Part shown: positions 25,654 to 33,655 of the stretch, one piece after another
How the letters are laid out: every line of letters begins with the position of its first letter
Numbering within the stretch: the first letter of the stretch is position 1
Assembly (NCBI RefSeq): GCF_043757465.1
Contig: NZ_JAYVPL010000066.1
Location: 3,077-67,076 of the forward strand
Length of the DNA stretch: 64,000 nucleotides
Reading direction: 5' to 3'
Origin: Armatimonas sp043757465
GTDB taxonomy: Bacteria > Armatimonadota > Armatimonadia > Armatimonadales > Armatimonadaceae
The notes under the pieces: generated by a model
What the model saw: only the letters and a program-made list of their open reading frames with translations
Databases searched by the model: none
What the model was told of the DNA's origin: nothing
Program-made: the position numbers and the translations under genes

Positions 25654-26502
25654 CTAGCTTGCCCCCTGGCCCCCACCCTGCGGAGGAACCAAAAATGTCA
25701 TGATTTGACCTCGTTTTACCCGATTTTGTTGCGCTTTAGGAGAAACACCACGTTCCGTCAGTAGTGTCTCCACTTTCTCGCGGACAAAGTGGACTTCCTC
25801 GGGTGCGTGACAGTCCGAGCCAAACGTCAGGGGAACCCCGCGCGCGATCAGCGCCGTCAGCATCTTCCGATTCGGATACGGCTCGTCCCAGGCAGGCTGT
25901 TTACGGTAGCACGACGTATTGATCTCCACGATGCAGCCAGACTCCGCAATCGCCGCTGCCACTTCCGGGTAGAGCTCGGCGGCAAGCGCGTCCGGCATTC
26001 CGGGTGAGTAGGTATCTATCACGGTGAGGTGCGAGAGAATATCAAAGAGCCCGGAGCGTGCGGCCAGAATCACCTGCCGGTAGTAGTCTCGAAAGATCGC
26101 CTCAGGCCGCTGCGTCTTCCAACGCCGTCGGTCAAAGACACTATGGCCGAGGCAGTAGTGCACCGAGCCCAGAACGTAGTCAAAGGGATGCGCCGCCAGC
26201 CAAGCACTGAGTTTCTCTTCCGCGCCCTCGATAAAATCGGCCTCGATCCCAACGGATAGCACAATTTCATCGGCGAAGCGCTCTTTGAGAGCCACGGCCT
26301 CCCCGACATAGTTAGGCAGCTCGGAGACGGCCATCTGCACCCAGGGCTGGGCATGGTCGCCCTCAAGCCAGTAGGCGGGGCCGTGGTCGGACATCCCGAA
26401 GTGGGTCAGGCCGAGGGAAATGGCTTGCTGGACATAGTCCTCCAGCTTCCCGACTGCGTGGCCACAGCGGTCGTTGTGGCTGTGGTAGTCAAAGGTAATC
26501 AC
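25654..26502 (-). CDS. PHP-domain histidinol-phosphatase-like protein
   Basis: The 282-residue protein starts at GTG 26502, giving MITFDYHSHNDRCGHA. This start is chosen because the family begins there and because TACACT ends 7 bases upstream. The longer frame upstream has no family match. The metal-binding PHP motifs are DYHSHNDRCGH (1-16), MSDHGPAY near 42, GIEADFIEG near 85, HYCLGHS near 118, DILSHLTVID near 165 and GSDCHAP near 235. This matches the PHP-type histidinol-phosphatase family, the ninth histidine-biosynthesis step. No other his gene is nearby, so a different phosphoester substrate remains possible. TerC follows at once. Confidence 0.8.
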   Translation of the reverse strand: MITFDYHSHNDRCGHAVGKLEDYVQQAISLGLTHFGMSDHGPAYWLEGDHAQPWVQMAVSELPNYVGEAVALKERFADEIVLSVGIEADFIEGAEEKLSAWLAAHPFDYVLGSVHYCLGHSVFDRRRWKTQRPEAIFRDYYRQVILAARSGLFDILSHLTVIDTYSPGMPDALAAELYPEVAAAIAESGCIVEINTSCYRKQPAWDEPYPNRKMLTALIARGVPLTFGSDCHAPEEVHFVREKVETLLTERGVSPKAQQNRVKRGQIMTFLVPPQGGGQGAS

Positions 26503-26508
26503 GCCGGT

Positions 26509-26514
26509 AGTGTA
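26509..26514 (-). promoter_or_regulatory. -10-like TACACT of the PHP gene
   Basis: TACACT ends 7 bases before the GTG start at 26502 on the minus strand. It helps to reject the longer upstream frame as the true gene. Confidence 0.45.
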
Positions 26515-26518
26515 CCCG

Positions 26519-26552
26519 GCCTGCCCCCTAACCCCCGCCGGGCGGGGGGACA
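26519..26552. repeat. GC-rich palindromic element (CCCCCTAACCCCC...GGGGGG)
   Basis: CCCCCGCC and GGCGGGGG form a strong stem within CTAAC...GTTAG arms. A related G/C-string (GCCCCCTGGCCCCCACCC) lies at the other end of the PHP gene near 25661-25678. It may serve as a terminator of the gene ending at 26555 or be an interspersed repeat. Confidence 0.45.
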
Positions 26553-26554
26553 GG

Positions 26555-27287
26555 TTAGCGGCGCGTGACGGTGAAGGGCAGGTGGCTGGTGAGGGTTTGC
26601 TCGCCATTGCCAGGGACGGTGACGGTGAGTGAGAAGCGGGCCTCGTACGGGCTGGGCGGCGGCGAGCCGCTAGAGAGATACGGCCCTTGTGGCAGCGAGT
26701 CCCACCGCTCTTGCGCTTCTTTGGGAATCGCAATCGTCCCCAGCACCACGGTTTCTCCTGAGGCAAGCTTTCGGCCTGTGCTCATGTACGGCCCCGCAAC
26801 GGTATGCACATAGGCAATTGGCTCGCCGTCTTTGGTGAAAATATCCGGGCCGTAGAACTCGAATCGTACGGGGGTGATCCACGAGGCGCTTAGGGGCTTG
26901 TCGGAAGTGTTTCGCAGGAGCACCTCGAAGCGTGCTTGGCTAAGATTAGAGAACGTCGTCATGGCTTTGGGCAAGCGCAGGCTGAGCTGGAGCCCCTCCG
27001 CGTTTCGTGGCTCGTCGCCGATGACCTTGAACTCAATCTCCCCGCTTCTGGGATCAGGATCACCTGCTCGACTGACACCGCCGGAGCCGCTGAGTTTGTA
27101 CGGGAGCAAGTGTTGTGTGCGCGGGTGTCAGCTTGACCTGGATCACCCCAAGCGAGCGGACTTCGCCGGGGGCGTAGGTGGCGTGACCGGGCAGCAGCAG
27201 TATTCGCGCTCCGAGGTCAAGGGGCAAATACTGACCTGCGGCATCGTGTAGATTAACGTCCTCGGAAAGACGTATAATGCCAGTCAA
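26555..27287 (-). pseudogene. Probable frameshifted gene for a beta-sandwich protein
   Basis: Two overlapping minus-strand frames read as one protein. The upstream frame (27287-27060) has G/C-rich third positions and gives ARILLLPGHATYAPGEVRSL and VIQVKLTPAHTT. The downstream frame (27109-26555, 184 residues) opens with LLPYKLSGSGGVSRAGDPDP and continues as a beta-sandwich with FEVLLRNTSDKPLSASW and FSLTVTVPGNGEQTLTS. Dropping one base in the ACAACAC stretch near 27110 joins them as HTT-LLPYKLSG. Neither part has a good ATG start or ribosome site. I see no family assignment. It may be a broken gene, a sequencing error, or two short genes. Confidence 0.45.
27273..27278 (+). promoter_or_regulatory. 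Consensus -10 TATAAT of the M3 peptidase gene
   Basis: TATAAT ends 12 bases before the ATG at 27290. There is no ribosome site between them, so the mRNA leader is at most a few bases. Confidence 0.6.
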
Positions 27288-27289
27288 TT

Positions 27290-29089
27290 ATGTCTAAATA
27301 CGATACATTTTTGCCGCACTGGGATCTGTCTCCGCTTTTTACAGAGCTGGACACCCCAGAGTTTATCGCCGCTTTTGAGGGAATTCTCCAGCAAACCCAG
27401 GCGCTTAACACCCTCTTTGATGATTTCAAGATCGGGCTACGCTCCATAAGTACCCTCACTGATGACGATGTGGCAGCCTACGAGGCGGCGACCAATGCTT
27501 TCAACACACTCTACGCCGGTTTGCGTCGGGTACGAGCCTATCTGGGGCTTCGGGTGGCAACCGACTCCCGCGATGCCGCCGCGCAGGCGAAGCTGAGCGA
27601 GCTCCGTGGGGCACTGATTCCTCTTGCCAACCTGAGCACCCGCTACACCGCCTTTGTGGGGTCCCTCGATAGCGAAGCGCTTATCGCCCGCTCCACCGTG
27701 GCTGCGACCCACGACTACGGGGTTCGGGAGGCGCGGATTCAAGCACAGCACCAGCTTCCCCTGGAGCAGGAAGACCTTGTTGCCAATCTATCGCTCTCGG
27801 GAAGCAGTGCGTGGGCACGGCTTCACAACGACTTAACAAGCCAGCTCACGGTGGAGCTTAACGCAGAGCGCATCCCCATGAGCGTGATCCGCACCCTCGC
27901 CACCGATGCGAGCGCCGCGATCCGTAAGAGCGCCTACGAAGCCGAGCTGGAGGCCTGGAAGGCAGTGGCGCTCCCCCTCTCGTTCGCGATGAATGGCATC
28001 AAGCACGAGACCCGCCTGCTCACCGAGCGCCGGGGCTGGAGCGATGTTTTAGAGCGTTGTTGCCGGGATAACAGCATCAGCCGCGCCACACTCGATGCTA
28101 TGCGCACCGCCGCCGAGAGATCTTTCCCGGACTTTCGCCGCTACCTGAAGGCCAAGGCAAAAAAAGTCAGTGGAGCCGAGAGTCTGCCGTGGTGGGATCT
28201 CTTTGCGCCACTAACGGTGGAAGGTGCGGAGGGCCGCAGCTGGAGCTGGAGCGAGGCCGAGCGCTTTATAGGCACACACTTTGATGCCTACTCGGAGAAA
28301 ATGGGTGACTTTGCCCGGAAGACTTTTGCGGAGCGCTGGATAGATGCGGAGCCACGCCCAGGCAAGCGTGATGGGGCGTTCTGTATGGGAATTGGGCCGG
28401 GCGAGTCGCGGATCCTACAAAACTTTCGCCCGAGCTTCGATGGTATCAGCACACTCGCCCATGAATTAGGCCATGCCTACCACAATCTGTGTTTGAAAGA
28501 CCGCACGATTCTCCAGTCCAGCACGCCCATGACGCTCGCAGAGACGGCTAGTATCTTCTGCGAGACCATTGTGAAACACGCTGCCCTGAAAAGCGCGGAG
28601 CCGCAGGAGCGTCTTGCGATTCTGGAGGCATCACTTCAGAACTCCTGCCAAGTGGTGGTAGATATTGATAGCCGGTTTCGGTTTGAGAAAGCCGTGATTG
28701 AGAAGCGCCGCGAGCGCGATCTCTCCGAGGCGGAGCTCTGCGAGCTGATGCTGCAAGCGCAAAAAGAGACCTACGGCGACGGTTTAGATGCTAGTGCGCT
28801 CCATCCGTACATGTGGGCGGTCAAGGGCCACTACTACGGCTCGGCGTTCTACAACTTCCCCTACATGTTTGGCTTTCTTTTTGGCCTGGGGCTCTACGCA
28901 CAGTACGAAGCAAACCCCGAGAGCTTCCACGCCGCCTACGACGAGCTTCTTTCGCAGACCGGGATGGCCGATGCCACGGAGCTAGCACGGCGCTTCGGGC
29001 TAGATATCGAGAGCGACGCGTTCTGGACCGCGTCGCTAGATGTTGTCCGTGCTGAGATTGACCAGTTTGTGAGCTTGGTCGAAGGCTAG
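27290..29089 (+). CDS. M3 family oligoendopeptidase (PepF type)
   Basis: The 599-residue protein contains the zinc site STLAHELGHAYHN with His391-Glu392 and His395, and the downstream Glu in ETASIFCETIV, as in M3 metallopeptidases. The length matches oligoendopeptidase F (about 600). It is a cytoplasmic enzyme that degrades peptides of roughly 6-18 residues. The start is the ATG at 27290, placed 12 bases after a perfect TATAAT. The small gene at 29096 follows after 6 bases and is probably in the same transcript. Nothing unusual is seen in the catalytic region. Confidence 0.93.
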   Translation: MSKYDTFLPHWDLSPLFTELDTPEFIAAFEGILQQTQALNTLFDDFKIGLRSISTLTDDDVAAYEAATNAFNTLYAGLRRVRAYLGLRVATDSRDAAAQAKLSELRGALIPLANLSTRYTAFVGSLDSEALIARSTVAATHDYGVREARIQAQHQLPLEQEDLVANLSLSGSSAWARLHNDLTSQLTVELNAERIPMSVIRTLATDASAAIRKSAYEAELEAWKAVALPLSFAMNGIKHETRLLTERRGWSDVLERCCRDNSISRATLDAMRTAAERSFPDFRRYLKAKAKKVSGAESLPWWDLFAPLTVEGAEGRSWSWSEAERFIGTHFDAYSEKMGDFARKTFAERWIDAEPRPGKRDGAFCMGIGPGESRILQNFRPSFDGISTLAHELGHAYHNLCLKDRTILQSSTPMTLAETASIFCETIVKHAALKSAEPQERLAILEASLQNSCQVVVDIDSRFRFEKAVIEKRRERDLSEAELCELMLQAQKETYGDGLDASALHPYMWAVKGHYYGSAFYNFPYMFGFLFGLGLYAQYEANPESFHAAYDELLSQTGMADATELARRFGLDIESDAFWTASLDVVRAEIDQFVSLVEG

Positions 29090-29095
29090 CGTTTC

Positions 29096-29548
29096 ATGGC
29101 AACCGTCGCTGGAGGCTGGCTGGGTGAGTACCACTTCGATCATGACTTCGGAGAGCCCTGTGGCTTTGAGGCGACATTCTCCGCTGTCGGCTCAGACGGC
29201 ATGTTCCACGGCACGATCCTCGACGATGGCCCGCTGGGTGAGGCGGTAATCCACCACGCCCGGCAGGTCGGCGACGAAGTGATCTTTACCAAGGTCTACC
29301 GCCTCAAGAAACGCTCGCTTGTGCCCGTGCGCTACGAGGGCAAGCTGCTCAACGAAGGCAAGCTCCTGCGCGGCAAGTGGGCCATTGCCCACAGCAAGTA
29401 CGGCACCACCGGTTGGTGGGAAGCACGGCGCACCTGGGAGGAGCAAGAGCGAGAAGTCCCGGATGAAGAGGAAGAAACCGAAGCCCGCAGTGCCGCTACC
29501 CGGACTTTGTCGCTGCCTCTGCACGCGCATCGCGTGGGGTTTGCTTGA
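29096..29548 (+). CDS. Hypothetical small protein downstream of the M3 peptidase
   Basis: The 150-residue protein is not recognised. Residues 1-110 look like a compact beta-barrel with GWLGEYHFDHDFGEPCGFEA at the start, GDEVIFTKVY and WAIAHSKYGTTGWWEARR, the latter pattern recalling small lipocalin-like or calycin-like folds. The last 40 residues are acidic (EEQEREVPDEEEETEAR) and then low in order. It begins 6 bases after the M3 gene and overlaps the convergent PhyH gene by 53 bases, so the tail may not be conserved. It has no signal peptide or membrane segment. Confidence 0.6.
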   Translation: MATVAGGWLGEYHFDHDFGEPCGFEATFSAVGSDGMFHGTILDDGPLGEAVIHHARQVGDEVIFTKVYRLKKRSLVPVRYEGKLLNEGKLLRGKWAIAHSKYGTTGWWEARRTWEEQEREVPDEEEETEARSAATRTLSLPLHAHRVGFA

Positions 29549-30281
29549 TCTCGTTCCACGGAAACCGGCGCGGTGCGCCAGGGCGGGGTTTGTTGGAAAG
29601 CCCGGCTCCTAAAATCAAAGCGCGGCGCGGAATCGTGGAAGTGTTTGGCCCCGCGTAGTGCGCCGTTCGGTTTCTATGAATCGTGATGCCACCCGGTGGG
29701 AGCGGGCACGCAATGGCATCTTTGGCGAACGCGGTGTCGAGCATTTCGAGGCCATGAATGCGTGCGTCGCCGTTGATACTCTGGTGGGGCTGAACATCCC
29801 ACTCGTGGCTCCCCGGCATAAACCAGAGACAGCCGTTCTCGAGAGTCGCTTCTTGCAGCGGCATCCAGATCGAGACATTTTTATACTGCCACTGTGGGTC
29901 CCAGTAGGCTTCGTCCTGGTGCCACGGGGTCGGAGCGCCGTGCCCCGCCGGTTTGAAGATGGCGTGGGCCACTCCCGCCGAGACTTCCGGGCCAAGAAGC
30001 TGCCGCACAATTTCTGTCGCCACAGCTAAATACTTACCCTCTTTGAGCTCAGGAGCGTACTTGGCGGGATTCAGAATCTGCGGGAGCGCCTCGGTCTTGC
30101 CGTCTTCATCGGTGCCGCCCAAGTCAAACTGGTCACCCGATTCGCGCCCAGCCTTCTCGGCAAAAATCCGGTCATAGACCTCGCGCATCCAGGCAAGCTC
30201 GGTGCCGTCGGTGATCGGCTCAGCGATGGAGAGAAAGCCATTGAGGTGAAAGAAGCGCATCTGGCCAGTCGTCAGTGTCAT
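29496..30281 (-). CDS. Phytanoyl-CoA dioxygenase (PhyH) family protein
   Basis: The 261-residue protein shows the Fe(II)/2-oxoglutarate site of PhyH enzymes: WHQDEAYWD near residue 120 supplies His and Asp, VSIWMPLQEATLENGCLWF follows, and RTAHYAGPNTS near 215 supplies the distal His and Arg-like region. Family members hydroxylate small molecules and use one oxygen atom for 2-oxoglutarate. The ATG at 30281 is preferred over the TTG at 30290 because GGAAGGA sits 10 bases upstream. The gene is divergent from rfbB. Substrate is unknown, and a second PhyH protein occurs at 51564. Confidence 0.85.
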   Translation of the reverse strand: MTLTTGQMRFFHLNGFLSIAEPITDGTELAWMREVYDRIFAEKAGRESGDQFDLGGTDEDGKTEALPQILNPAKYAPELKEGKYLAVATEIVRQLLGPEVSAGVAHAIFKPAGHGAPTPWHQDEAYWDPQWQYKNVSIWMPLQEATLENGCLWFMPGSHEWDVQPHQSINGDARIHGLEMLDTAFAKDAIACPLPPGGITIHRNRTAHYAGPNTSTIPRRALILGAGLSNKPRPGAPRRFPWNEIKQTPRDARAEAATKSG

Positions 30282-30323
30282 GACTTGCAATTTCCTTCCA
30301 GGAGGCCGATAATCCTTCTAACG

Positions 30324-32453
30324 ATGAAACGCTTTCTTGTCACCGGTGGGGCTGGGTTTATTGGCTCTAACTTTGTACGCTACTTTCTGGGCAAGTACCC
30401 CGACTACACGGTCTGGGTACTCGATGCCCTCACCTACGCCGGGAACACCGATAATTTTCAAGATATTGTCGCCAACCCGCGCTTCGCGTTTTTCCACGGA
30501 CGGATCGAGGATGCCGCGCTCGTCGAGAATCTGGCGCGCAACGTGGACTGCATCATCAACTTCGCCGCCGAGAGCCACAACGACCGGGCGATCTTAGACC
30601 CGGAAACCGCGCAGCGCACGAACTTTAATGGCGTCGGTGTGCTTTTAGAAGCCGCACGGAAGCATAAGCACATTAGATTCCATCAAGTGTCTTGCTACGA
30701 TACGGATTCGCGTGCCCTAACCACAACTGGCCTCAAGCGCTTTGATGAGATTGAAATAGGAGACAGAGTTCTCTCGGTCAATCCTGAAACGGGACTACTT
30801 GAAGAAAAAGCAGTCGAAAAAGTCATTATCCAAGACTATGCTGGGCCGATGATCCAGTTCAAAAGTAATCGAGTAGATCTTTTGGTGACTCCCAATCACA
30901 GGATGTTCTTCACCACTCCCAGTCACCCCGCTACGATTCAAGTTGCCACTGCAGAGGAGCTTAGCCAACGTACGGCTACCAATATTGTTAAGGCTCGCTG
31001 GCAGGGATGTGATGAGGAAACGATCTTTATCGAAGAAGTAGGCTCGGTTCCTACTCAGGAGCTATTTTATCTTGCGGGTATCTTCCTTGGCGATGGCTTT
31101 GTCTCAATACAAACACAGCAACACCCCAATAAAACAGGCCACGGGCGATCAGAGTTTCTCAAAGTCTGCCGAGACGCCAATGGGAGATTCTACACTCCTA
31201 CAGAGAGGGGCAGTCAAGAGCTGACAACGGTAACCTGCCACCGTATTTTCTTTGACATTCCTGAGAAAGACAAAGGCAGGAAACGTCTTGAGGAGACTCT
31301 CGACCGGCTTTCCATTCCCTGGAAAGCGCATAAAGGCAAAGCGGGGGAACATCTGTACTTCTCTTCAGAAGTCTGGGCAAAATTCTTTTTACAGTTCGGT
31401 CAGGGAGCAGCGAACAAACAAATACCAGCTTGGATGCTAGAGTACGACACTCCCTATCTGAAAGCCCTCTTTGATGGACTCATTGACAGTGACGGTCACT
31501 ACAGATCTGGAAAAAATCTTCCAAGTTTTTCGACGTCTTCGCAACATCTGATGGAAGGTATGGTTGAACTTGGTTTTAAGCTAGGTTATCTTCCTCGATT
31601 TTCTCTACGTAGCATGGAGGCACAAGGTTCTATTGAGAGCCGTGTGATTCATCCTCGGCTTCCGGCCTATATGGTTTTTTTTCGTCAGGAAAATGTCGCT
31701 ACGGAAAAGCGCTGTGCCAAGACAGTAGAGTACAGTGGTAAAATCTGGTGCCTAAAAGTACAGGACAATGGCAACTTCATTGTTGAGCGCAACGGCATTT
31801 TTGTTATTTCTGGTAATACAGATGAAGTTTATGGTAGCACAGATGGCGAGTTTAAAGAGGGCGATCCGTTGGAGCCCAACCAGCCGTACTCGGCAGCCAA
31901 GGCGGGGGGCGAGCTGCTCGTGCGCGCCTACAATGTCACATTTGGCCTGAACACCATCGTGACGCGCGGCTCGAACACCTTCGGACCGTACCACTATCCG
32001 GAAAAACTCATCCCGCTGATGATCACCAACGCCATGCAGGACATTCCCCTGCCTGTCTACGGCGACGGCAAACAGGAGCGCGACTGGATGTGGGTTCTGG
32101 ATCACTGCATCGGCGTAGATATTGCCCTGCACCAGGGAGTCCCCGGCGAGATCTACAATGTCGGGGGGGGCTCCGAGCGGCACAATATTGATGTGGTCAA
32201 AGGCATCCTCGCCGCGCTCGGCAAGCCCGAGAGCCTGATCCGCTATGTCACGGACCGCCCCGGCCACGACCGGCGCTACAGTCTCAACACCGACAAGATG
32301 CAGGCGCTCGGCTTCGCCCCCCGCCGCGATTTTGAGGTGCTGCTGGAGCAAACCGTCAAGTGGTACGTGGACAATGAACCCTGGTGGCGCAAGATAAAGT
32401 CCAGCGACGACTACCAGAACTTCACCAAAAAATGGTACGGCGAGCGGCAGTAA
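30324..32453 (+). CDS. rfbB: dTDP-glucose 4,6-dehydratase interrupted in-frame by an intein
   Basis: The 709-residue precursor contains an extended-SDR dehydratase split into two exteins of 123 and 211 residues, together 334, the normal size for RfbB/RmlB. The N-extein has the NAD-binding TGGAGFIGSNF (7-17) and NFAAESHNDRAI. The C-extein begins with the catalytic TDEVYGS and contains PYSAAKAGGE, with the Tyr-x3-Lys pair at spliced positions 147-151, and GPYHYPEKLIPL. The enzyme makes dTDP-4-keto-6-deoxyglucose for rhamnose and related sugars. Because the intein splits Ser123 from the catalytic Thr-Asp-Glu, activity depends on splicing. GATAAT ends 11 bases before the ATG. No other dTDP-rhamnose gene is in the window. 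Confidence 0.93.
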   Translation: MKRFLVTGGAGFIGSNFVRYFLGKYPDYTVWVLDALTYAGNTDNFQDIVANPRFAFFHGRIEDAALVENLARNVDCIINFAAESHNDRAILDPETAQRTNFNGVGVLLEAARKHKHIRFHQVSCYDTDSRALTTTGLKRFDEIEIGDRVLSVNPETGLLEEKAVEKVIIQDYAGPMIQFKSNRVDLLVTPNHRMFFTTPSHPATIQVATAEELSQRTATNIVKARWQGCDEETIFIEEVGSVPTQELFYLAGIFLGDGFVSIQTQQHPNKTGHGRSEFLKVCRDANGRFYTPTERGSQELTTVTCHRIFFDIPEKDKGRKRLEETLDRLSIPWKAHKGKAGEHLYFSSEVWAKFFLQFGQGAANKQIPAWMLEYDTPYLKALFDGLIDSDGHYRSGKNLPSFSTSSQHLMEGMVELGFKLGYLPRFSLRSMEAQGSIESRVIHPRLPAYMVFFRQENVATEKRCAKTVEYSGKIWCLKVQDNGNFIVERNGIFVISGNTDEVYGSTDGEFKEGDPLEPNQPYSAAKAGGELLVRAYNVTFGLNTIVTRGSNTFGPYHYPEKLIPLMITNAMQDIPLPVYGDGKQERDWMWVLDHCIGVDIALHQGVPGEIYNVGGGSERHNIDVVKGILAALGKPESLIRYVTDRPGHDRRYSLNTDKMQALGFAPRRDFEVLLEQTVKWYVDNEPWWRKIKSSDDYQNFTKKWYGERQ
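30693..31817 (+). mobile_element. Full-length intein with LAGLIDADG homing endonuclease
   Basis: The 375-residue element starts with Cys1 (CYDTDSRALTTTG, block A), has TPNH at 66-69 (block B), LAGIFLGDG at 127-135 and LFDGLIDSDG at 259-268 (the two LAGLIDADG motifs), with KQIPAW before the second, and ends with WCLKVQDNGNFIVERNGIFV (block F) and ISGN (block G). The C-terminal residue is Asn375 and the +1 extein residue is Thr. The penultimate residue is Gly instead of the usual His. Both endonuclease motifs keep their acidic residues, so it may still be active. The element is A/T-richer than the host exteins. An intein at this site of a dehydratase is not one I know to be described. Confidence 0.93.
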
Positions 32454-32622
32454 CCAGCCCTCATGAACAAGGGCGGCACCGCTTCGCGGCTGGCGTCCCG
32501 CCACAAAGTCGCTCCGCGACAGGGGGAAATTATTTAATAAATCCTTAATAGCTGACATCAGCCGCAACGGGTCATATCCAGTGAAAGTGAAAAATAAACA
32601 AGCGACGAAAAGGAATGAAAAT
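32454..32622. repeat. Intergenic region with GC-rich palindromes
   Basis: The part at about 32468-32525 holds GC-rich inverted repeats (for example TCGC-tcc-GCGA at 32509-32519 and a GGCGG...CCGCC pair), then the sequence turns A/T-rich towards the next gene. An AAAGGAA ribosome site precedes ATG 32623. No gene is seen here. Confidence 0.4.
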
Positions 32623-33561
32623 ATGCGAAACAACACTCAAGTAACCCACTCTCTGGATGATACGCTCTGGCAGCGGCTGGCGGCATTTCCGCTGGAAGAG
32701 GGTTTTGTGCAACGCCTCGCTCGTGAAAACGAGTGGGGCATTTTATTTGCGGAGCAAGTGATTACGGAGTACCGGAGGTTTCTGTATCTCACACAAGTGG
32801 CTGGACATCCCGTGACACCGTCAAAGGCGATAGATGAAGTTTGGCACCTGCACCTACTCTACACACGCTCCTACTGGGAAGGACTCTGTGGCGAGATTCT
32901 CAGTAAGCCGCTGCACCATGAGCCCGGTACGGGCAAGCCCGGCGACACGGCGCACTTTGCGATTCAGTACCAGAAGACGCGAGAGAGCTACCAGCAAATA
33001 TTTGGCGAAGCCCCCCCGATTCCTGCCTGGGGCGCGCAGACCCCCAAGCCGCAGCAACAAACCGTCGCGTCTATGCCCCGAAGGCGTGCGTTGGGCTGGC
33101 TCGCAACGGGTATCGGAAGTGCAGCGCTTAGTGGAGCGAGTGGTGGGGATATTCTGATTGCGATGGGCTGCTTCGGGCTCGTGGCGTGGGCATTTGCCGC
33201 ACTCGATCGCTACAACCCGGGCAGGAAATCTCCCAGCTCCTGCGGCGGTTTCTTTGCCACAAACACCACGACTATGGACACAAACACCACGACAGACACA
33301 AGCACCACGACAGACACAAGCACCACGACAGACACAAATTCGACGAGCACAGAAAGCGGCGACGGAAACGCCAACCACACACACTCCCACTCCGATAGTG
33401 GGCAGAGCCATAGCCACGGGCACGGTGCAGGCGTTTCCTCCGACTCTAGTAGTTCTAGCAACTCGAGCAGCGACACAAGCGCTAGTTCTTGCTCTAGTGC
33501 GAGCTCTTGCTCCTCGGCAAGCTCCTGCGGCGGGGGAAGTTCCTGCGGCGGCGGGAGCTAA
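32623..33561 (+). CDS. Glycine-rich-domain (GRDP-like) protein with Thr/Asp and Ser/Cys-rich tail
   Basis: The 312-residue protein starts at ATG 32623, placed after AAAAGGAATG. Residues 10-125 match the bacterial glycine-rich-domain family core with KAIDEVWHLHLLYTRSYWE, where the D-E-V-W-H-x-H-L pattern is the signature. A hydrophobic stretch near 165-205 can cross the membrane. The tail is low complexity: TTTDTS repeats (encoded by 18-base DNA repeats at about 33281-33340), a His-rich part (NHTHSHSDSGQSHSHGHG) and Ser/Cys clusters ending SSCGGGSSCGGGS. Such Cys/Gly tails are known from TIGR04222-type membrane proteins. The His and Cys clusters could bind metal, which is inference. Confidence 0.72.
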   Translation: MRNNTQVTHSLDDTLWQRLAAFPLEEGFVQRLARENEWGILFAEQVITEYRRFLYLTQVAGHPVTPSKAIDEVWHLHLLYTRSYWEGLCGEILSKPLHHEPGTGKPGDTAHFAIQYQKTRESYQQIFGEAPPIPAWGAQTPKPQQQTVASMPRRRALGWLATGIGSAALSGASGGDILIAMGCFGLVAWAFAALDRYNPGRKSPSSCGGFFATNTTTMDTNTTTDTSTTTDTSTTTDTNSTSTESGDGNANHTHSHSDSGQSHSHGHGAGVSSDSSSSSNSSSDTSASSCSSASSCSSASSCGGGSSCGGGS

Positions 33562-33642
33562 CCCGTAACGGTTGCGCAGGGGACGGGGATTTTAGATATT
33601 TCGGTATAGTCTTCACATACAAAGAGTGCGCTGCTAGAGCGA

Positions 33643-33648
33643 TACAAT
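33643..33648 (+). promoter_or_regulatory. -10 hexamer TACAAT of pgl
   Basis: TACAAT ends 8 bases before the ATG at 33656, fitting the leaderless pattern. The weak purine run AGAAG lies within the same few bases and might also act as a ribosome site. Confidence 0.5.
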
Positions 33649-33655
33649 AGAAGCC

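Noticed and set aside
25653..25676. ATG at 25676 as start of the TerC gene
   Set aside because: It would overlap the PHP gene by 23 bases and adds residues without family support. The TTG at 25652 fits the family N-terminus and the tight coupling better.
26503..26766. N-terminal extension of the PHP protein to 26766
   Set aside because: The extra residues are Arg/Pro/Ser rich with no homology and cross the end of the neighbouring gene. The leaderless -10 at 26509-26514 supports GTG 26502.
33281..33340. 18-base repeats that could suggest a CRISPR array
   Set aside because: There are no spacers. The units are contiguous and encode Thr/Asp-rich TTTDTS repeats in the glycine-rich-domain protein.
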